From positions 1-57,139 of the forward strand of contig NZ_FXAN01000110.1 in NCBI RefSeq assembly GCF_900176645.1: DNA of 57,139 bases. The letters are read 5' to 3'. The translations under genes and the position numbers were made by a program. Source of the stretch: Burkholderia singularis. GTDB taxonomy: Bacteria; Pseudomonadota; Gammaproteobacteria; Burkholderiales; Burkholderiaceae. The notes under the pieces were generated by a model. The model worked only from the letters and a program-made list of their open reading frames with translations. It made no database searches and was not told the origin of the DNA. Below, one piece after another: positions 17,020-25,974 of this stretch; position 1 is the stretch's first letter, and the number at the start of each line of letters is the position of its first letter.

Positions 17020-18426
17020 ATGGAAACCGCTCTTTCGGCCCTCGATCTGGCCCGCGTGCAGTTCGCATTCACCGTCTCTTTCCATATCGTTTTTCCGGCG
17101 TTGAGCATCGGGCTCGCGAGTTTCATCGCCGTGCTCGAATACCGCTGGCTCAAAACCGGCAAAGCGTATTACAAGCATCTCTGCCTGTTCTGGTCGAAGA
17201 TTTTCGCCGTCGCGTTCGGCATGGGCGTCGTGTCGGGCGTCGTGATGAGCTATCAGTTCGGCACGAACTGGTCCGGCTTCTCCAGCTTCGCCGGCTCCGT
17301 CACCGGCCCGCTGCTGATGTACGAAGTGATGACCGCGTTCTTTCTCGAAGCGGGCTTCCTCGGCATCATGCTGTTCGGCTGGAATCGCGTGAGCCCGCGC
17401 GCGCACTTCGGCGCGACGCTGATGGTCGCGCTCGGCACGCTGATCTCGACATTCTGGATTCTCGCGTCCAATAGCTGGATGCAGACGCCGCAAGGCTTCG
17501 AGATCGTCGACGGCCGCATCGTGCCGACCGACTGGTTCCAGATCGTATTCAACCCGTCGTTCCCGTACCGGCTCGCGCATATGGCGCTGGCGGCGTTCAT
17601 CGTCGCCGCGCTCGTGGTGGTGGCGGTCGGCGCATGGCATCTGCTGAAGGGCCGCCGCGACAAGGCCGTCAAGAAGATGTTCTCGATGGCGCTGTGGCTG
17701 CTGCTCGTGCTCGCGCCGCTGCAAGCGGTCGTCGGCGACCAGCACGGCATCAACACGCTGCGCCACCAGCCCGCGAAGATCGCGGCGATCGAGGGCCTGT
17801 GGGATACCGAACAGGGCGGCACGCCGCTCAACCTGTTCGGCATCCCCGACATGAACGCGGAAACCACCCGCTACGCGCTGCAAATCCCGCATCTCGGCAG
17901 CCTGATTCTCACGCATAGCTGGGACGGCGAAATTCGCGGGCTGAAGTCGTTTCCGCCCGAGGACCGGCCGAATTCGACCGTCGTGTTCTGGAGCTTTCGC
18001 ATCATGGTGGGGCTAGGCTTCGCGATGATCGGCGTCGCCGTGCTTGCATGGCTGCTGCGCCGCCGAGGCCGGCTCTACGACGCGAAATGGTTTCACAAGC
18101 TCGCGCTCGCGATGGGTCCGAGCGGCTTCGTCTCGCTGCTCGCCGGCTGGGTGACGACCGAGGCTGGCCGCCAGCCGTGGGTCGTCTACGGCGTGATGCG
18201 CACGTCGCAGGCGGTGTCGCCGCTGTCGGCGCAGCAAGTCAGCGTATCGCTGATGACGTTCGTGGTGGTCTACTTCCTCGTGTTCGGCACCGGCGTCTAC
18301 TACATGCTGAAGCTGATGAAGAAGGGGCCTGCGCTGCCCGACGAGGCACCCGACACGCAGCCGCGCCCAGACCAAACCGCGCGCCGCCCGCTGTCGGCCG
18401 CGCGTCAATTGATCGACGCCGCGTAA
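17020..18426 (+). CDS. cioA: Cyanide-insensitive (bd-type) quinol oxidase subunit I
   Basis: A 468-residue multi-helix protein. It starts METALSALDLARVQFAFTVSFH, with the heme-ligand His at residue 22 (VSFHIVFPALSIG). It has the short Q-loop of the CioA branch and the conserved TTEAGRQPWVVYGVMRTSQAVSP block late in the chain (GRQPW). It oxidises ubiquinol and reduces oxygen to water in the inner membrane without pumping protons, and members of this branch tolerate cyanide. The ATG at 17020 begins the conserved domain; the reading frame is open far upstream but that part overlaps ltaE antisense and has no homology. Followed after 31 bases by cioB. Confidence 0.95.
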   Translation: METALSALDLARVQFAFTVSFHIVFPALSIGLASFIAVLEYRWLKTGKAYYKHLCLFWSKIFAVAFGMGVVSGVVMSYQFGTNWSGFSSFAGSVTGPLLMYEVMTAFFLEAGFLGIMLFGWNRVSPRAHFGATLMVALGTLISTFWILASNSWMQTPQGFEIVDGRIVPTDWFQIVFNPSFPYRLAHMALAAFIVAALVVVAVGAWHLLKGRRDKAVKKMFSMALWLLLVLAPLQAVVGDQHGINTLRHQPAKIAAIEGLWDTEQGGTPLNLFGIPDMNAETTRYALQIPHLGSLILTHSWDGEIRGLKSFPPEDRPNSTVVFWSFRIMVGLGFAMIGVAVLAWLLRRRGRLYDAKWFHKLALAMGPSGFVSLLAGWVTTEAGRQPWVVYGVMRTSQAVSPLSAQQVSVSLMTFVVVYFLVFGTGVYYMLKLMKKGPALPDEAPDTQPRPDQTARRPLSAARQLIDAA

Positions 18427-18457
18427 AGCCGGCGCGCCCCATCAACGAGGTCAAATC

Positions 18458-19468
18458 ATGGATGTCACCGTAATCTGGGCTGCGATCATCGCGCTTGGGC
18501 TGTTCATGTATGTCGTGCTCGACGGTTTCGATCTGGGCATCGGCATCGTATTTCCGTTCTTCCCCGCCGAAAGCGAGCGCGACCTGATGATGAACACCGT
18601 CGCTCCCGTGTGGGACGGCAATGAAACCTGGCTCGTGCTCGGCGGAGCGGGCCTGTTCGCCGTGTTTCCGATCGTTTATTCGACCGTGCTGTCGGCGCTG
18701 TATCTGCCGCTTGTCTTCATGCTCGTGTGCCTGATTTTTCGCGGCGTATCGTTCGAGATCCGCGCGAAGGCGCGGCGCACCAAGCATCTGTGGGATCTCG
18801 CGTTCATCGGCGGCTCGACGGGCGCGACGTTTTTTCAGGGCGTCGCGCTCGGCGCGTTCCTGCAAGGCATTCCCGTCAACGGCGACGGCCACTTCGCCGG
18901 CGACGCATTCGGCTGGCTCACGCCGTTCAGCCTGCTGACGGGCCTCGGCCTCGTCGCAACCTACGCGCTGCTCGGCTGCTGCTGGCTCGTCGCGAAAACC
19001 GAAGGCGATTTGCAGCGGCGTCTGCATCGTGTCGTGTGGCCGCTTACCGTCGTGCTGCTCGGCTTCATCGCGATCGTGAGTTTTTGGACGCCGCTGCAGG
19101 ATGCCAACATCGCCCAGCGCTGGTTCGCCTCGGGCCTGCTCTGGCGGCTGCTGCCGGTGCCGTTCCTGGTGATCGGATGCGCGCTGTGGATGCGCCGCGC
19201 GGTTCGCGAACGGCACGACACGATGCCGTTCGTGATCGCGCTCGCGCTCGTGCTGCTCGGCTACGCCGGATTGCTCGTCAGCATCTGGCCGTATGCGATT
19301 CCGCAAAGCCTGACTTTATGGGACGCCGCGGCGCCGCGCTCGAGCCAGATGTTCACGCTCACCGGTGCGGCCGTAATCCTGCCGATCATCATCGCGTACA
19401 CGACGATGGGTTACTGGGTATTTCGCGGCAAGGTGCGTCATGAAGACCAGCATTACTACCACCACTGA
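18458..19468 (+). CDS. cioB: Cyanide-insensitive (bd-type) quinol oxidase subunit II
   Basis: A 336-residue membrane protein starting MDVTVIWAAIIALGLFMYVVLDGFDLGIGIVFPF, the conserved CydB/CioB opening with the Asp of GFDLG. NTVAPVWDGNETWLVLGGAGLFAVFP and the QGVALGAFLQG block are also present. ACGAGGTCAAATC precedes the ATG. It forms the oxidase core with CioA. Its 3' end overlaps a third small gene by 29 bases. Confidence 0.95.
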   Translation: MDVTVIWAAIIALGLFMYVVLDGFDLGIGIVFPFFPAESERDLMMNTVAPVWDGNETWLVLGGAGLFAVFPIVYSTVLSALYLPLVFMLVCLIFRGVSFEIRAKARRTKHLWDLAFIGGSTGATFFQGVALGAFLQGIPVNGDGHFAGDAFGWLTPFSLLTGLGLVATYALLGCCWLVAKTEGDLQRRLHRVVWPLTVVLLGFIAIVSFWTPLQDANIAQRWFASGLLWRLLPVPFLVIGCALWMRRAVRERHDTMPFVIALALVLLGYAGLLVSIWPYAIPQSLTLWDAAAPRSSQMFTLTGAAVILPIIIAYTTMGYWVFRGKVRHEDQHYYHH

Positions 19469-19613
19469 TACGCGCGCTGCCGACGTGCGCGGCGCGCGGC
19501 TGCCGGGCTGGCTATGGTTCGCCATGCTGTGGCTCGGCGGCGTGGCCGGCGCGGTGACGCTCGGCTATGCATTCAAGCTGTTCATGAACGTGACGCTGTT
19601 CGCCGTCAAATGA
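19440..19613 (+). CDS. Small cio oxidase-associated membrane protein (DUF2474/CydX-like)
   Basis: A 57-residue frame starting MKTSITTTTDTRAADVRG with one membrane helix, LPGWLWFAMLWLGGVAGAVT then LGYAFKLFMNV. The ATG lies inside the last codons of cioB, so it is probably translated by coupling. Single-helix proteins of the DUF2474/CydX type at this position stabilise bd-type oxidases. The W-rich helix and the position right after cioB support the assignment. Confidence 0.8.
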   Translation: MKTSITTTTDTRAADVRGARLPGWLWFAMLWLGGVAGAVTLGYAFKLFMNVTLFAVK

Positions 19614-19624
19614 TTCGGCAAGCG

Positions 19625-19650
19625 GCGCGGCGCGCACGCGCGCGCCGCGC
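19625..19650. terminator. Strong GC hairpin between convergent genes
   Basis: GCGCGGCGCGC, loop ACGC, then GCGCGCCGCGC: an 11-bp perfect stem directly after the cio operon (stop at 19613) and just before the convergent Pmp3-like stop at 19656. Likely a bidirectional transcription end; no T tract. Confidence 0.65.
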
Positions 19651-19655
19651 GAGCG

Positions 19656-19850
19656 TCATGCGCGCCGGCTGAATGCCTGTTCGATCTTTTTATCCGTGTT
19701 GTACTGACTGAGCGCGTACACGGACCAGATCGCGGCCGGCAGCCAGCCGATCAGCGTGATTTGCAGAATCAGGCAGATGATGCCCGCGAACGGGCGGCCA
19801 ATCGTGAAAAACTGCAGCCAGGGCAGCAGCAACGCGAGTAGAAGGCGCAT
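19656..19850 (-). CDS. YqaE/Pmp3 family small membrane protein
   Basis: A 64-residue protein with two membrane helices: MRLLLALLLPWLQFFTIGRP, then GIICLILQITLIGWLPAAIWSVYAL, then a charged tail NTDKKIEQAF. The pattern (LPWL, a G-rich turn, a second helix ending GWLPA-IWS-Y) is that of the Pmp3/YqaE proteolipids, which influence membrane potential and salt tolerance. GGAAAAATCG precedes the ATG at 19850. Confidence 0.88.
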   Translation of the reverse strand: MRLLLALLLPWLQFFTIGRPFAGIICLILQITLIGWLPAAIWSVYALSQYNTDKKIEQAFSRRA

Positions 19851-20039
19851 CGATTTTTCCTCTTCCGAAGTGCTGGCAGGCCGGAAACGGCCTGCGTGTA
19901 GATGGCGGCGAAAGCGCGGTTTTCAAGCGCGACAGGCAACGGACCTCTCTGTCCGCGAAGCGGCGCATGCGCATGGCCGCGCGCTATGCCGCCGTCACGC
20001 GAGCGTCATGGAAGCCTTCAATCCCGGCCCCGACATCCG

Positions 20040-21092
20040 TCACCGCGCCGCCAGCCGCGCGTCGACATCGGCGATCAACCCGTCGAGCCACGCACGCAGC
20101 ATCCGGTTCGACATCGCAAGCGGAATCGAACGGGCGACGATCCGGTACACATCGCCGCGCCGAACCTTCGACGCGTGCGCGGGATCGAGCCACGCGTCGT
20201 TCGATGCCAGCAACGCAAGCGTCTTCAATCCGATGACGATCGGCCACAGACAAGCCAGCCGCAAGCGTGGCGCACGGCGCGCAATCGCGAACGTGTAGTC
20301 GATGCCCGCGCGGAAATGCTCCAGCGTCGTGCGCACGAGCGCGTCGAGCAGCGGCCGCGCGCGCAGCGACGCATCCGGGCGCAACAGATCCTCGACGCGC
20401 AGCCCGAGTTCATCGAGCATCGTTTGCGGCAAATAGCAGCGGCCGATACGCAAATCCTTGCCGCAATCGCGCAGCACGTTGGTCAATTGCAGCGCCTTGC
20501 CGAAGCGGATGCCCCGCTCGGCCATCGTGCCGGGCGGCTCGGCGAGCAAGCCGGGCAAATGCGCGCACGTCATCTTCGTCCAGAATTCGCCGACGCAACC
20601 CGCCACCAGGTAGGTATAGCGATCGAGCGCCGGCCATGCCGGCAACGCGGCAACGCGGCCCGAATGCTCGTCGGGGAACGTGCGCAGATCGAATTCCATT
20701 CCTTCGGTCAACGTCGTCACGACGTCCCGCACCGCGTCGCGATCGGATGCGCTCAATTGCGACAACACCGCAAGCGCAGGGCCAAGCGATTCGAGCAACG
20801 TCTTTTCATCCGACACGGCCTGCTGCCCGGCCACCTCGCCAGCCATTCGCGCCAGCGCATGCGCATCGGGCGTGCCGCGCACCTGCGCGCGCAGCGACAG
20901 CAGCAATTCAAGCCGCTGCGCGGGTGCGATCAGCGACGTATCGGCGATCGTATCGGCCGCGCGCGCGAGCAGGTAAGCCAGGCCGATCGGGTCGCGCATC
21001 CCGGCGGGCAACACGCGCAGCGTCAGATAGAACGAACGGGAAACGCCCTTCAGCAAAGGGCCCAGCAGAAACGCTCGGGGAGGATGGCTCAT
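20040..21092 (-). CDS. Squalene/phytoene synthase family protein
   Basis: About 350 residues of the trans-isoprenyl diphosphate condensing family. RSFYLTLRVLPAGMRDPIGLAYLLARAADTIADT carries the first Asp-rich motif (DTIAD) and QLTNVLRDCGKDLRIGRCYLP the second (RDCGKD), both needed to bind magnesium and diphosphate. It should join two prenyl diphosphates. The overall layout (LLKGVSRSFYLTLRVLP, a C-terminal hydrophobic helix) is closer to squalene synthases than to phytoene synthases. The start is uncertain: ATG at 21092 or another at 21125, neither with a good ribosome site. No hopanoid genes are adjacent. Confidence 0.8.
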   Translation of the reverse strand: MSHPPRAFLLGPLLKGVSRSFYLTLRVLPAGMRDPIGLAYLLARAADTIADTSLIAPAQRLELLLSLRAQVRGTPDAHALARMAGEVAGQQAVSDEKTLLESLGPALAVLSQLSASDRDAVRDVVTTLTEGMEFDLRTFPDEHSGRVAALPAWPALDRYTYLVAGCVGEFWTKMTCAHLPGLLAEPPGTMAERGIRFGKALQLTNVLRDCGKDLRIGRCYLPQTMLDELGLRVEDLLRPDASLRARPLLDALVRTTLEHFRAGIDYTFAIARRAPRLRLACLWPIVIGLKTLALLASNDAWLDPAHASKVRRGDVYRIVARSIPLAMSNRMLRAWLDGLIADVDARLAAR

Positions 21093-21187
21093 GAATCGGG
21101 AAGTCGGTCGGACGTGCTGCCGCATTGTATCGGCAAACGCACGCGTACAATCCGGTCCTTTCAGCAAAACGGCGGGAGATGAATGCG

Positions 21188-21472
21188 ATGGCAATGAAGA
21201 AAACCGATCTCGAAAAGAATAAGGCGTTGAAACTGACGCATGCGATGAAACAGTCGGCATCCGCGCGCTTCGGCAAGGGCTCCGAAGCGTCGACGCTCGA
21301 TCGCCGCGAACGGCGCAGGCTCGACCAGGCGCAAGGAATCGTGCCGTTCGCGTGCAAGCTCAACATCGAGCTGGTCGCGCGTCTGACCGAACGCGCCGCA
21401 TCGCATCCGGGCGGGATGACCGGGCTGCTGACCGAGCTGCTGCAGCGCGGTCTCGACGAAACGGCCGAGTAA
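21188..21472 (+). CDS. Small conserved hypothetical protein, KNKALK-type
   Basis: A 94-residue protein starting MAMKKTDLEKNKALKLTHAM and continuing RRERRRLDQAQGIVPFACKLN, then helices ending LTELLQRGLDETAE. The basic N-terminus and the C-terminal helix pair (ELVARLTERAASHPGGMTGLLTELLQ) resemble small ribbon- or helix-type DNA- or RNA-associated proteins, but I do not recognise a named domain. GGGAG lies nine bases before the ATG at 21188, which is preferred over an ATG at 21179. Divergent from the squalene-synthase-like gene. Confidence 0.7.
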   Translation: MAMKKTDLEKNKALKLTHAMKQSASARFGKGSEASTLDRRERRRLDQAQGIVPFACKLNIELVARLTERAASHPGGMTGLLTELLQRGLDETAE

Positions 21473-21884
21473 GTCCAACGAGACGACGGCGTTCGAGCCG
21501 GCCGCGCGACACGCGGTTTGCGCATCGCACGCGCGCCGGCACGCGCGCTTGGCGCAGAATGCGGCCGGCGCGCCAGCGCGGCGGCAATGCAGTGCTCATC
21601 GGCGCATGCACGCGCCACAGACCGTTGCGGCGAGCCGCCGCGGTAAGCACAACGACGTCCATCGGGCGCGCCGCGCACGCGGTCGTCTCGGCACGCCCAG
21701 TCCGGGCGTCGGCGCCCAGCCGGCGCTGCAACAAATTCTCACAATTCGCGCTGCGCCCTTCATCACGCGGCCCGCCACTCACCCGACAGACAAACGAAAG
21801 CGATGCGTCACGACGGCTTCGCAATCAGCGCGCAGATTGCTGCCCCGGGTGTGGGTCAGTTCGTTCAAACGACGAGGTCGATAG
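21473..21884. other. Intergenic region before the phosphodiesterase gene
   Basis: About 410 bases without a convincing gene. It presumably holds the promoter of the secreted phosphodiesterase; I see no clear regulator site. Confidence 0.45.
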
Positions 21885-23555
21885 ATGAAAAGTCACAGCA
21901 AGCAACTTGAAATTGCCGCAATGTTCAGCGCCGCCGTGCTCGCGTTCGCGAGCGCTTCGCCCGCCTATGCGTGGGATCGGGATGGCGATCGGCATCACGA
22001 TCCCCGCACCGCCGACGCGAAGCATGTGTTGCTCATCAGCGTCGACGGCCTGCACGAACAGGATGTCGCGCGCTGCATCGGCGCAAACACCTGCCCGAAT
22101 CTCGCGCTGCTCGCGAAATCCGGCGTCACGTATACGAACGCGCACACGCCGGGCCTGTCGGATTCGTTCCCTGGCCTCGCCGCGCTCGTGACGGGCGGCT
22201 CGCCGAAAACCGCCGGCCTCTTCTACGACGTATCGTATGACCGCACGCTGTACGCACCTTCCGACACGACGTGCTCCGGCAAGCAAGGCTGGAACGTCGT
22301 ATTCGACGAGACGACCGGCATCGACGGCGAAAACGGCGGCGCACTTACGCACCTCGACGGCGGCGGCGCCTTCAATCCGCAGGCGATCCCGCACGCGCGC
22401 GTGAACGGCCAGTGCGTGCCCGTCTATCCGCACAACTATGTGAAGACGAATACGATCTTCGAAGTCGTCAAGGAACACATCCGCGGCGCGCGCACCGCGT
22501 GGGCAGACAAGCACGCGTGGGGCTACGACTGGCTGAACGGCCCGTCCGGCAAGGGTGTCGACGACCTCGCGCGCACCGAGATCAACTCGATCGACCCGGC
22601 GACGAACACCAGCTACACCGACGTCTATACGCACACCGAAAAGTTCGACAACTATCACGTGCAGGCGGTCCTCAACCAGATCGACGGCAAGGATTCGACC
22701 GGCCAGCAAAGCGCGCCGGTGCCCACGCTGTTCGGCACGAACTTCCAGACGCTGTCGGTCGCGCAGAAGGCGACCGTCGCGAAAGGCGGCGGCTATCTCG
22801 ACGCGAGCTTCACGCCGGGGCCGCAAGTTGCCAATGCGATCGCCTACGTTGACGGTGCGCTGGGCCGCATCGTCGGCGAACTCAAGCAGCGCGGCCTGTC
22901 CGATTCGACCGTCGTGATCGTGACGGCAAAACACGGCCAATCACCGTCCGATCACACGAAGCTCGTGAAGAACGGCGATACGCTGACGGCGCTTCTCGAA
23001 GCAAACAATTTCGTCGATCCGAACGGCAACTTCGGCCAGAACAACACCGCGACGGGCAATCTGAACGACGGCTCGGGCCTCGTCGGCACGGGCTTCGTGC
23101 AGACCGACGACGTCGGCCTCATTTGGCTGCGCGACCCGAGCCAACGCGATGCGGTCGTCGCGAAGCTGAAGGCGAACCTCGGCTGCAATGCGCCGGGCAT
23201 CTGCGCGGACGGCCCGCAGGCCTACATCCTGTCCGGCGCGGAGCTTGCGCGGCACTTCGGTGATCCGGCGCTCGGCCGCACGCCCGATATCATCGTGCAG
23301 CCGAATCCGGGCGTGATCTATACATCGAGCAAGAAAAAGGACGAGGAGCATGGCGGCAACGCGCCGGACGACAGCCATCTCGGCCTCGTCGTGTCGTATG
23401 CCGGTTTCCATCAGGGCCGCACCATCGCCGAGCCGGTGCTGACGACGCAAGTCGCGCCGACGATCCTGCGCGCGCTCGGCCTTGAGCCGCGCTCGCTGCA
23501 ATCGGTTGCGCAGGAAGGAACGCGCGTGCTGCCGGGCCTCGGCCTCGAGCGCTGA
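21885..23555 (+). CDS. Secreted alkaline-phosphatase-superfamily phosphodiesterase/pyrophosphatase
   Basis: A 556-residue exported enzyme. The signal peptide ends AFASASPAYA just before WDRDGDRHHD. The core matches type I phosphodiesterase/nucleotide pyrophosphatases: KHVLLISVDGLHEQDVA gives the first metal Asp, GLSDSFPGLAALVTGGSP is the nucleophile region, and VVIVTAKHGQSP is the DHG/KHGQ-type metal site; VSYAGFHQG lies near the end. Expected to hydrolyse phosphodiester or phosphomonoester bonds in the periplasm or outside the cell. GAGG before the ATG at 21885 supports the start. Substrate not deducible. Single-gene unit. Confidence 0.85.
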   Translation: MKSHSKQLEIAAMFSAAVLAFASASPAYAWDRDGDRHHDPRTADAKHVLLISVDGLHEQDVARCIGANTCPNLALLAKSGVTYTNAHTPGLSDSFPGLAALVTGGSPKTAGLFYDVSYDRTLYAPSDTTCSGKQGWNVVFDETTGIDGENGGALTHLDGGGAFNPQAIPHARVNGQCVPVYPHNYVKTNTIFEVVKEHIRGARTAWADKHAWGYDWLNGPSGKGVDDLARTEINSIDPATNTSYTDVYTHTEKFDNYHVQAVLNQIDGKDSTGQQSAPVPTLFGTNFQTLSVAQKATVAKGGGYLDASFTPGPQVANAIAYVDGALGRIVGELKQRGLSDSTVVIVTAKHGQSPSDHTKLVKNGDTLTALLEANNFVDPNGNFGQNNTATGNLNDGSGLVGTGFVQTDDVGLIWLRDPSQRDAVVAKLKANLGCNAPGICADGPQAYILSGAELARHFGDPALGRTPDIIVQPNPGVIYTSSKKKDEEHGGNAPDDSHLGLVVSYAGFHQGRTIAEPVLTTQVAPTILRALGLEPRSLQSVAQEGTRVLPGLGLER

Positions 23556-23595
23556 TGCAAGCCGCCCGGCCGCCCGTTGCCGCGCGGCCGGGGAA

Positions 23596-23618
23596 CGCGC
23601 GATCTCCATGATCGCGCG
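23596..23618 (+). terminator. Hairpin downstream of the phosphodiesterase gene
   Basis: CGCGCGAT, a 7-base loop, then ATCGCGCG: a perfect 8-bp stem 40 bases after the stop codon. No T tract follows. Confidence 0.45.
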
Positions 23619-23872
23619 GCGATGCGGTCGTCGCGCCGTTGGTGACTCAATCGATTTCATACGCGCCGTGCATGCCGGCGTACCGGCCGCAGCGATACGG
23701 CGCGCGGCGCCCGGCCGAAGCCGCGATGCTACCGCGCGGCTGCCGGGCGTTTTTTCGCGTTTCGCGTTTCGCGCGTCCCGTCTGTCCCGCCCGCCTCACG
23801 CCCGGCAACGAACCGGCCGTGCAGCAATCGAAATCGCGGCCGCCACCGTCGAGCCCGTCGAGAAGACCGAAA

Positions 23873-24766
23873 CTATCGCCCCATATAAGCCGGATGATCG
23901 ATATCGGCGATGAGCCCGGGTTGCTGCGGCTGCCAGCCCAGCGCCGCCCGCGTCCGCTCGCTCGTGGCCGGGCAGTCCGTGCCCACGAACGCGGCGAGCC
24001 AGCCGAAATGCGCGTGCGCCTCTTGCGGCGACAGCGACACGACCGGCACATCCAAGCGCCGCCCGATCACCTCGGCAATCGCCTTGAAAGGCACGCCCTC
24101 ATCGGCAACCGCATGAAACGGCCCCTGTTCCGCGCGATGCTCGAAAGCCAGCCGGAACACACGGGCGGCATCGACGCGGTGCACCGCCGGCCAACGGTTG
24201 AGACCGTCACCGATGTAAGGCGAAACGCCCTTGTCGCGCGCCAAGCCGACGATGCGCGGAATGAAGCCACGGTCGCCATGACCGTGAACCGACGGCGGAA
24301 GCCGCACCACCGTCGCGCGCACGCCCCGCGCGCTCAGCCTCGCAATCGCGCCCTCCGGGTTGCGCGGAAACGACGCGGACGGCTCGCGGGCCGGCGTCTG
24401 CTCCGTCGCGATGCCGCCGGGCGCGAGCAGCGCGATGCCCGACGTCGCCACGAACGCACGCCCGGAGCCTTCGAGCACGGCGCCGATCGTGTCGATCACG
24501 CGCAGCTCGTGCGCCGCATTCTCGGCGAATTTCGAGAAATCGTGATTGAAGGCGGTGTGGATCACGCCGTCCGATTGCTCCGCGCCTCGCCTGATGCTGT
24601 CCAAATCTTCGAGCGAGCCGCGCTGGACCTCGGCCCCCGCCGCCGCCAAAGCGTCGGCCCCTTGATCCGAACGGGCCAGGCCAAGCACCTGATGGCCGGC
24701 TTCGATCAGTTCCTTGACGACGGCCGAGCCGATCCAGCCAGTCGCGCCTGTGACGAATACACGCAT
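23873..24766 (-). CDS. NAD(P)-dependent epimerase/dehydratase, extended SDR
   Basis: A 297-residue short-chain dehydrogenase of the atypical/extended type. MRVFVTGATGWIGSAVVKEL carries the nucleotide-binding GATGWIG. LGLARSDQGADALAAAGAEV gives the second strand, and GVIHTAFNHDFSKF the active-site region. The usual YxxxK is not evident, as in many atypical SDRs. It ends RTRAALGWQPQQPGLIADID, the GW-P block near the C-terminus of this group. Divergent from an XRE regulator with about 100 bases between them, so it is probably that regulator's target. Confidence 0.85.
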   Translation of the reverse strand: MRVFVTGATGWIGSAVVKELIEAGHQVLGLARSDQGADALAAAGAEVQRGSLEDLDSIRRGAEQSDGVIHTAFNHDFSKFAENAAHELRVIDTIGAVLEGSGRAFVATSGIALLAPGGIATEQTPAREPSASFPRNPEGAIARLSARGVRATVVRLPPSVHGHGDRGFIPRIVGLARDKGVSPYIGDGLNRWPAVHRVDAARVFRLAFEHRAEQGPFHAVADEGVPFKAIAEVIGRRLDVPVVSLSPQEAHAHFGWLAAFVGTDCPATSERTRAALGWQPQQPGLIADIDHPAYMGR

Positions 24767-24837
24767 CGCATTTCTCCGCAGGTATGCAATGCAGGCGATG
24801 ATCGATCCACGCCTTATCCTGGTAAAGTAGTGACGTC

Positions 24838-24850
24838 ATCATATTATGAT
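24838..24850. promoter_or_regulatory. Palindromic operator in the SDR/XRE divergent promoter
   Basis: ATCATA-T-TATGAT (24838-24850) is a perfect 13-base palindrome, and it abuts another palindrome, TGACGTCA (24831-24838). It lies 18 bases before the XRE regulator start, in the interval between the divergent genes, so it is a candidate autoregulatory site. Confidence 0.5.
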
Positions 24851-24868
24851 CATTAACAGGACAGCAGG

Positions 24869-25759
24869 ATGACTAAGCGCGACCCATTGGGCAATCCGCT
24901 GGGAACCTATTTGAAAACCCGCCGGATGAAGCTCGATCCGGCCGCGTTCGGCTTTCCGTCCGAGCGTCGCCGCACGCCCGGCCTGCGCCGCGAGGAAGTG
25001 GCGCAGCGCGCGCATATCAGCCCGACCTGGTACACCTGGCTGGAGCAGGGGCGGGGCGGCGCGCCGTCGGCGGACGTGCTCGACCGGATCGCCGGCGCCC
25101 TCATGCTGACCGACTTCGAGCGCGAACATCTGTTCGTGCTCGGCCTCGGCCATCCGCCCGAAGTGCGCTATCAGAAGAACGAAGGCGTCACGCCGCGGTT
25201 GCAGCGCGTGCTCGACGCGCTGGACCCGAGCCCGGCGATCATCCGGACGGCAACGTGGGACGTTGTCGCATGGAACCGTGCGGCGACCGTGATGCTGACC
25301 GACTACGGCGCGCTGCCGCCGGAACAACGCAATATCCTGCGCACCGTGTTCCTCGATCCGCGTGCTCGCGCCGCGCATCAGGATTGGGCCAGCGCGGCGC
25401 GGTTCGTGGTGGGCGCATTCAGGGTCGACGCGGCGCGCGCGGGCGCGGCGGCAAACGTCGAGCCGCTCGTCGACGAGCTTTGCCGGCTCAGCCCGGAATT
25501 CGATGCGATGTGGCGCGACCATCACATCAGCGAAGCGCATGGAGAAACCGTCAAGCGCGTGCGGCACCCGGTGCTCGGCCCGCTTGGGTTCGAGTACTCC
25601 GTCTTCGCGGTGGACGGCCGGCCGGATCTCAGCATGGCGGTCTACAACCCGGTGGAGCCGGCGGACGCGGCGGCGAGGCTCGGCGCACTGATCGGCGCGC
25701 CGCCCGAGCGCGCCAAGCGCTGGCGGACCAGGCCGTCGAGCACCGCGAATTCCGGCTGA
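24869..25759 (+). CDS. XRE-family regulator with MmyB-like ligand domain
   Basis: A 296-residue regulator. The N-terminal helix-turn-helix includes RRRTPGLRREEVAQRAHIS and TWYTWLEQGRGGAPSADVLDRIAGAL (about residues 32-73), the typical opening of this actinobacterial/proteobacterial group. The C-terminal part (IIRTATWDVVAWNRAATVML; LSPEFDAMWRDHHI) is the MmyB-like PAS-type ligand-binding domain. Divergent from the SDR gene, which it probably controls in response to a small molecule. The ATG at 24869 has ACAGGATG directly before it. Confidence 0.87.
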   Translation: MTKRDPLGNPLGTYLKTRRMKLDPAAFGFPSERRRTPGLRREEVAQRAHISPTWYTWLEQGRGGAPSADVLDRIAGALMLTDFEREHLFVLGLGHPPEVRYQKNEGVTPRLQRVLDALDPSPAIIRTATWDVVAWNRAATVMLTDYGALPPEQRNILRTVFLDPRARAAHQDWASAARFVVGAFRVDAARAGAAANVEPLVDELCRLSPEFDAMWRDHHISEAHGETVKRVRHPVLGPLGFEYSVFAVDGRPDLSMAVYNPVEPADAAARLGALIGAPPERAKRWRTRPSSTANSG

Positions 25760-25974
25760 TCGAGTCGATCCGCGGCCCGCACGATCCCCCGTCGCTACTG
25801 CAAGCAGACGAAGCACATGCGCCGCGATTTCGATCCGTCCGCACCGTGTTCCCGCCGTTTGGCTTGCCGATCGCGCGATGTGCGCATTTGCCGCGCACGC
25901 AAGCGCTTTTTTTCCAAGTTGGCGAAACACTATTGACGTGCGATAACGGGCCGATCACGATCCGGAGCACTAGG

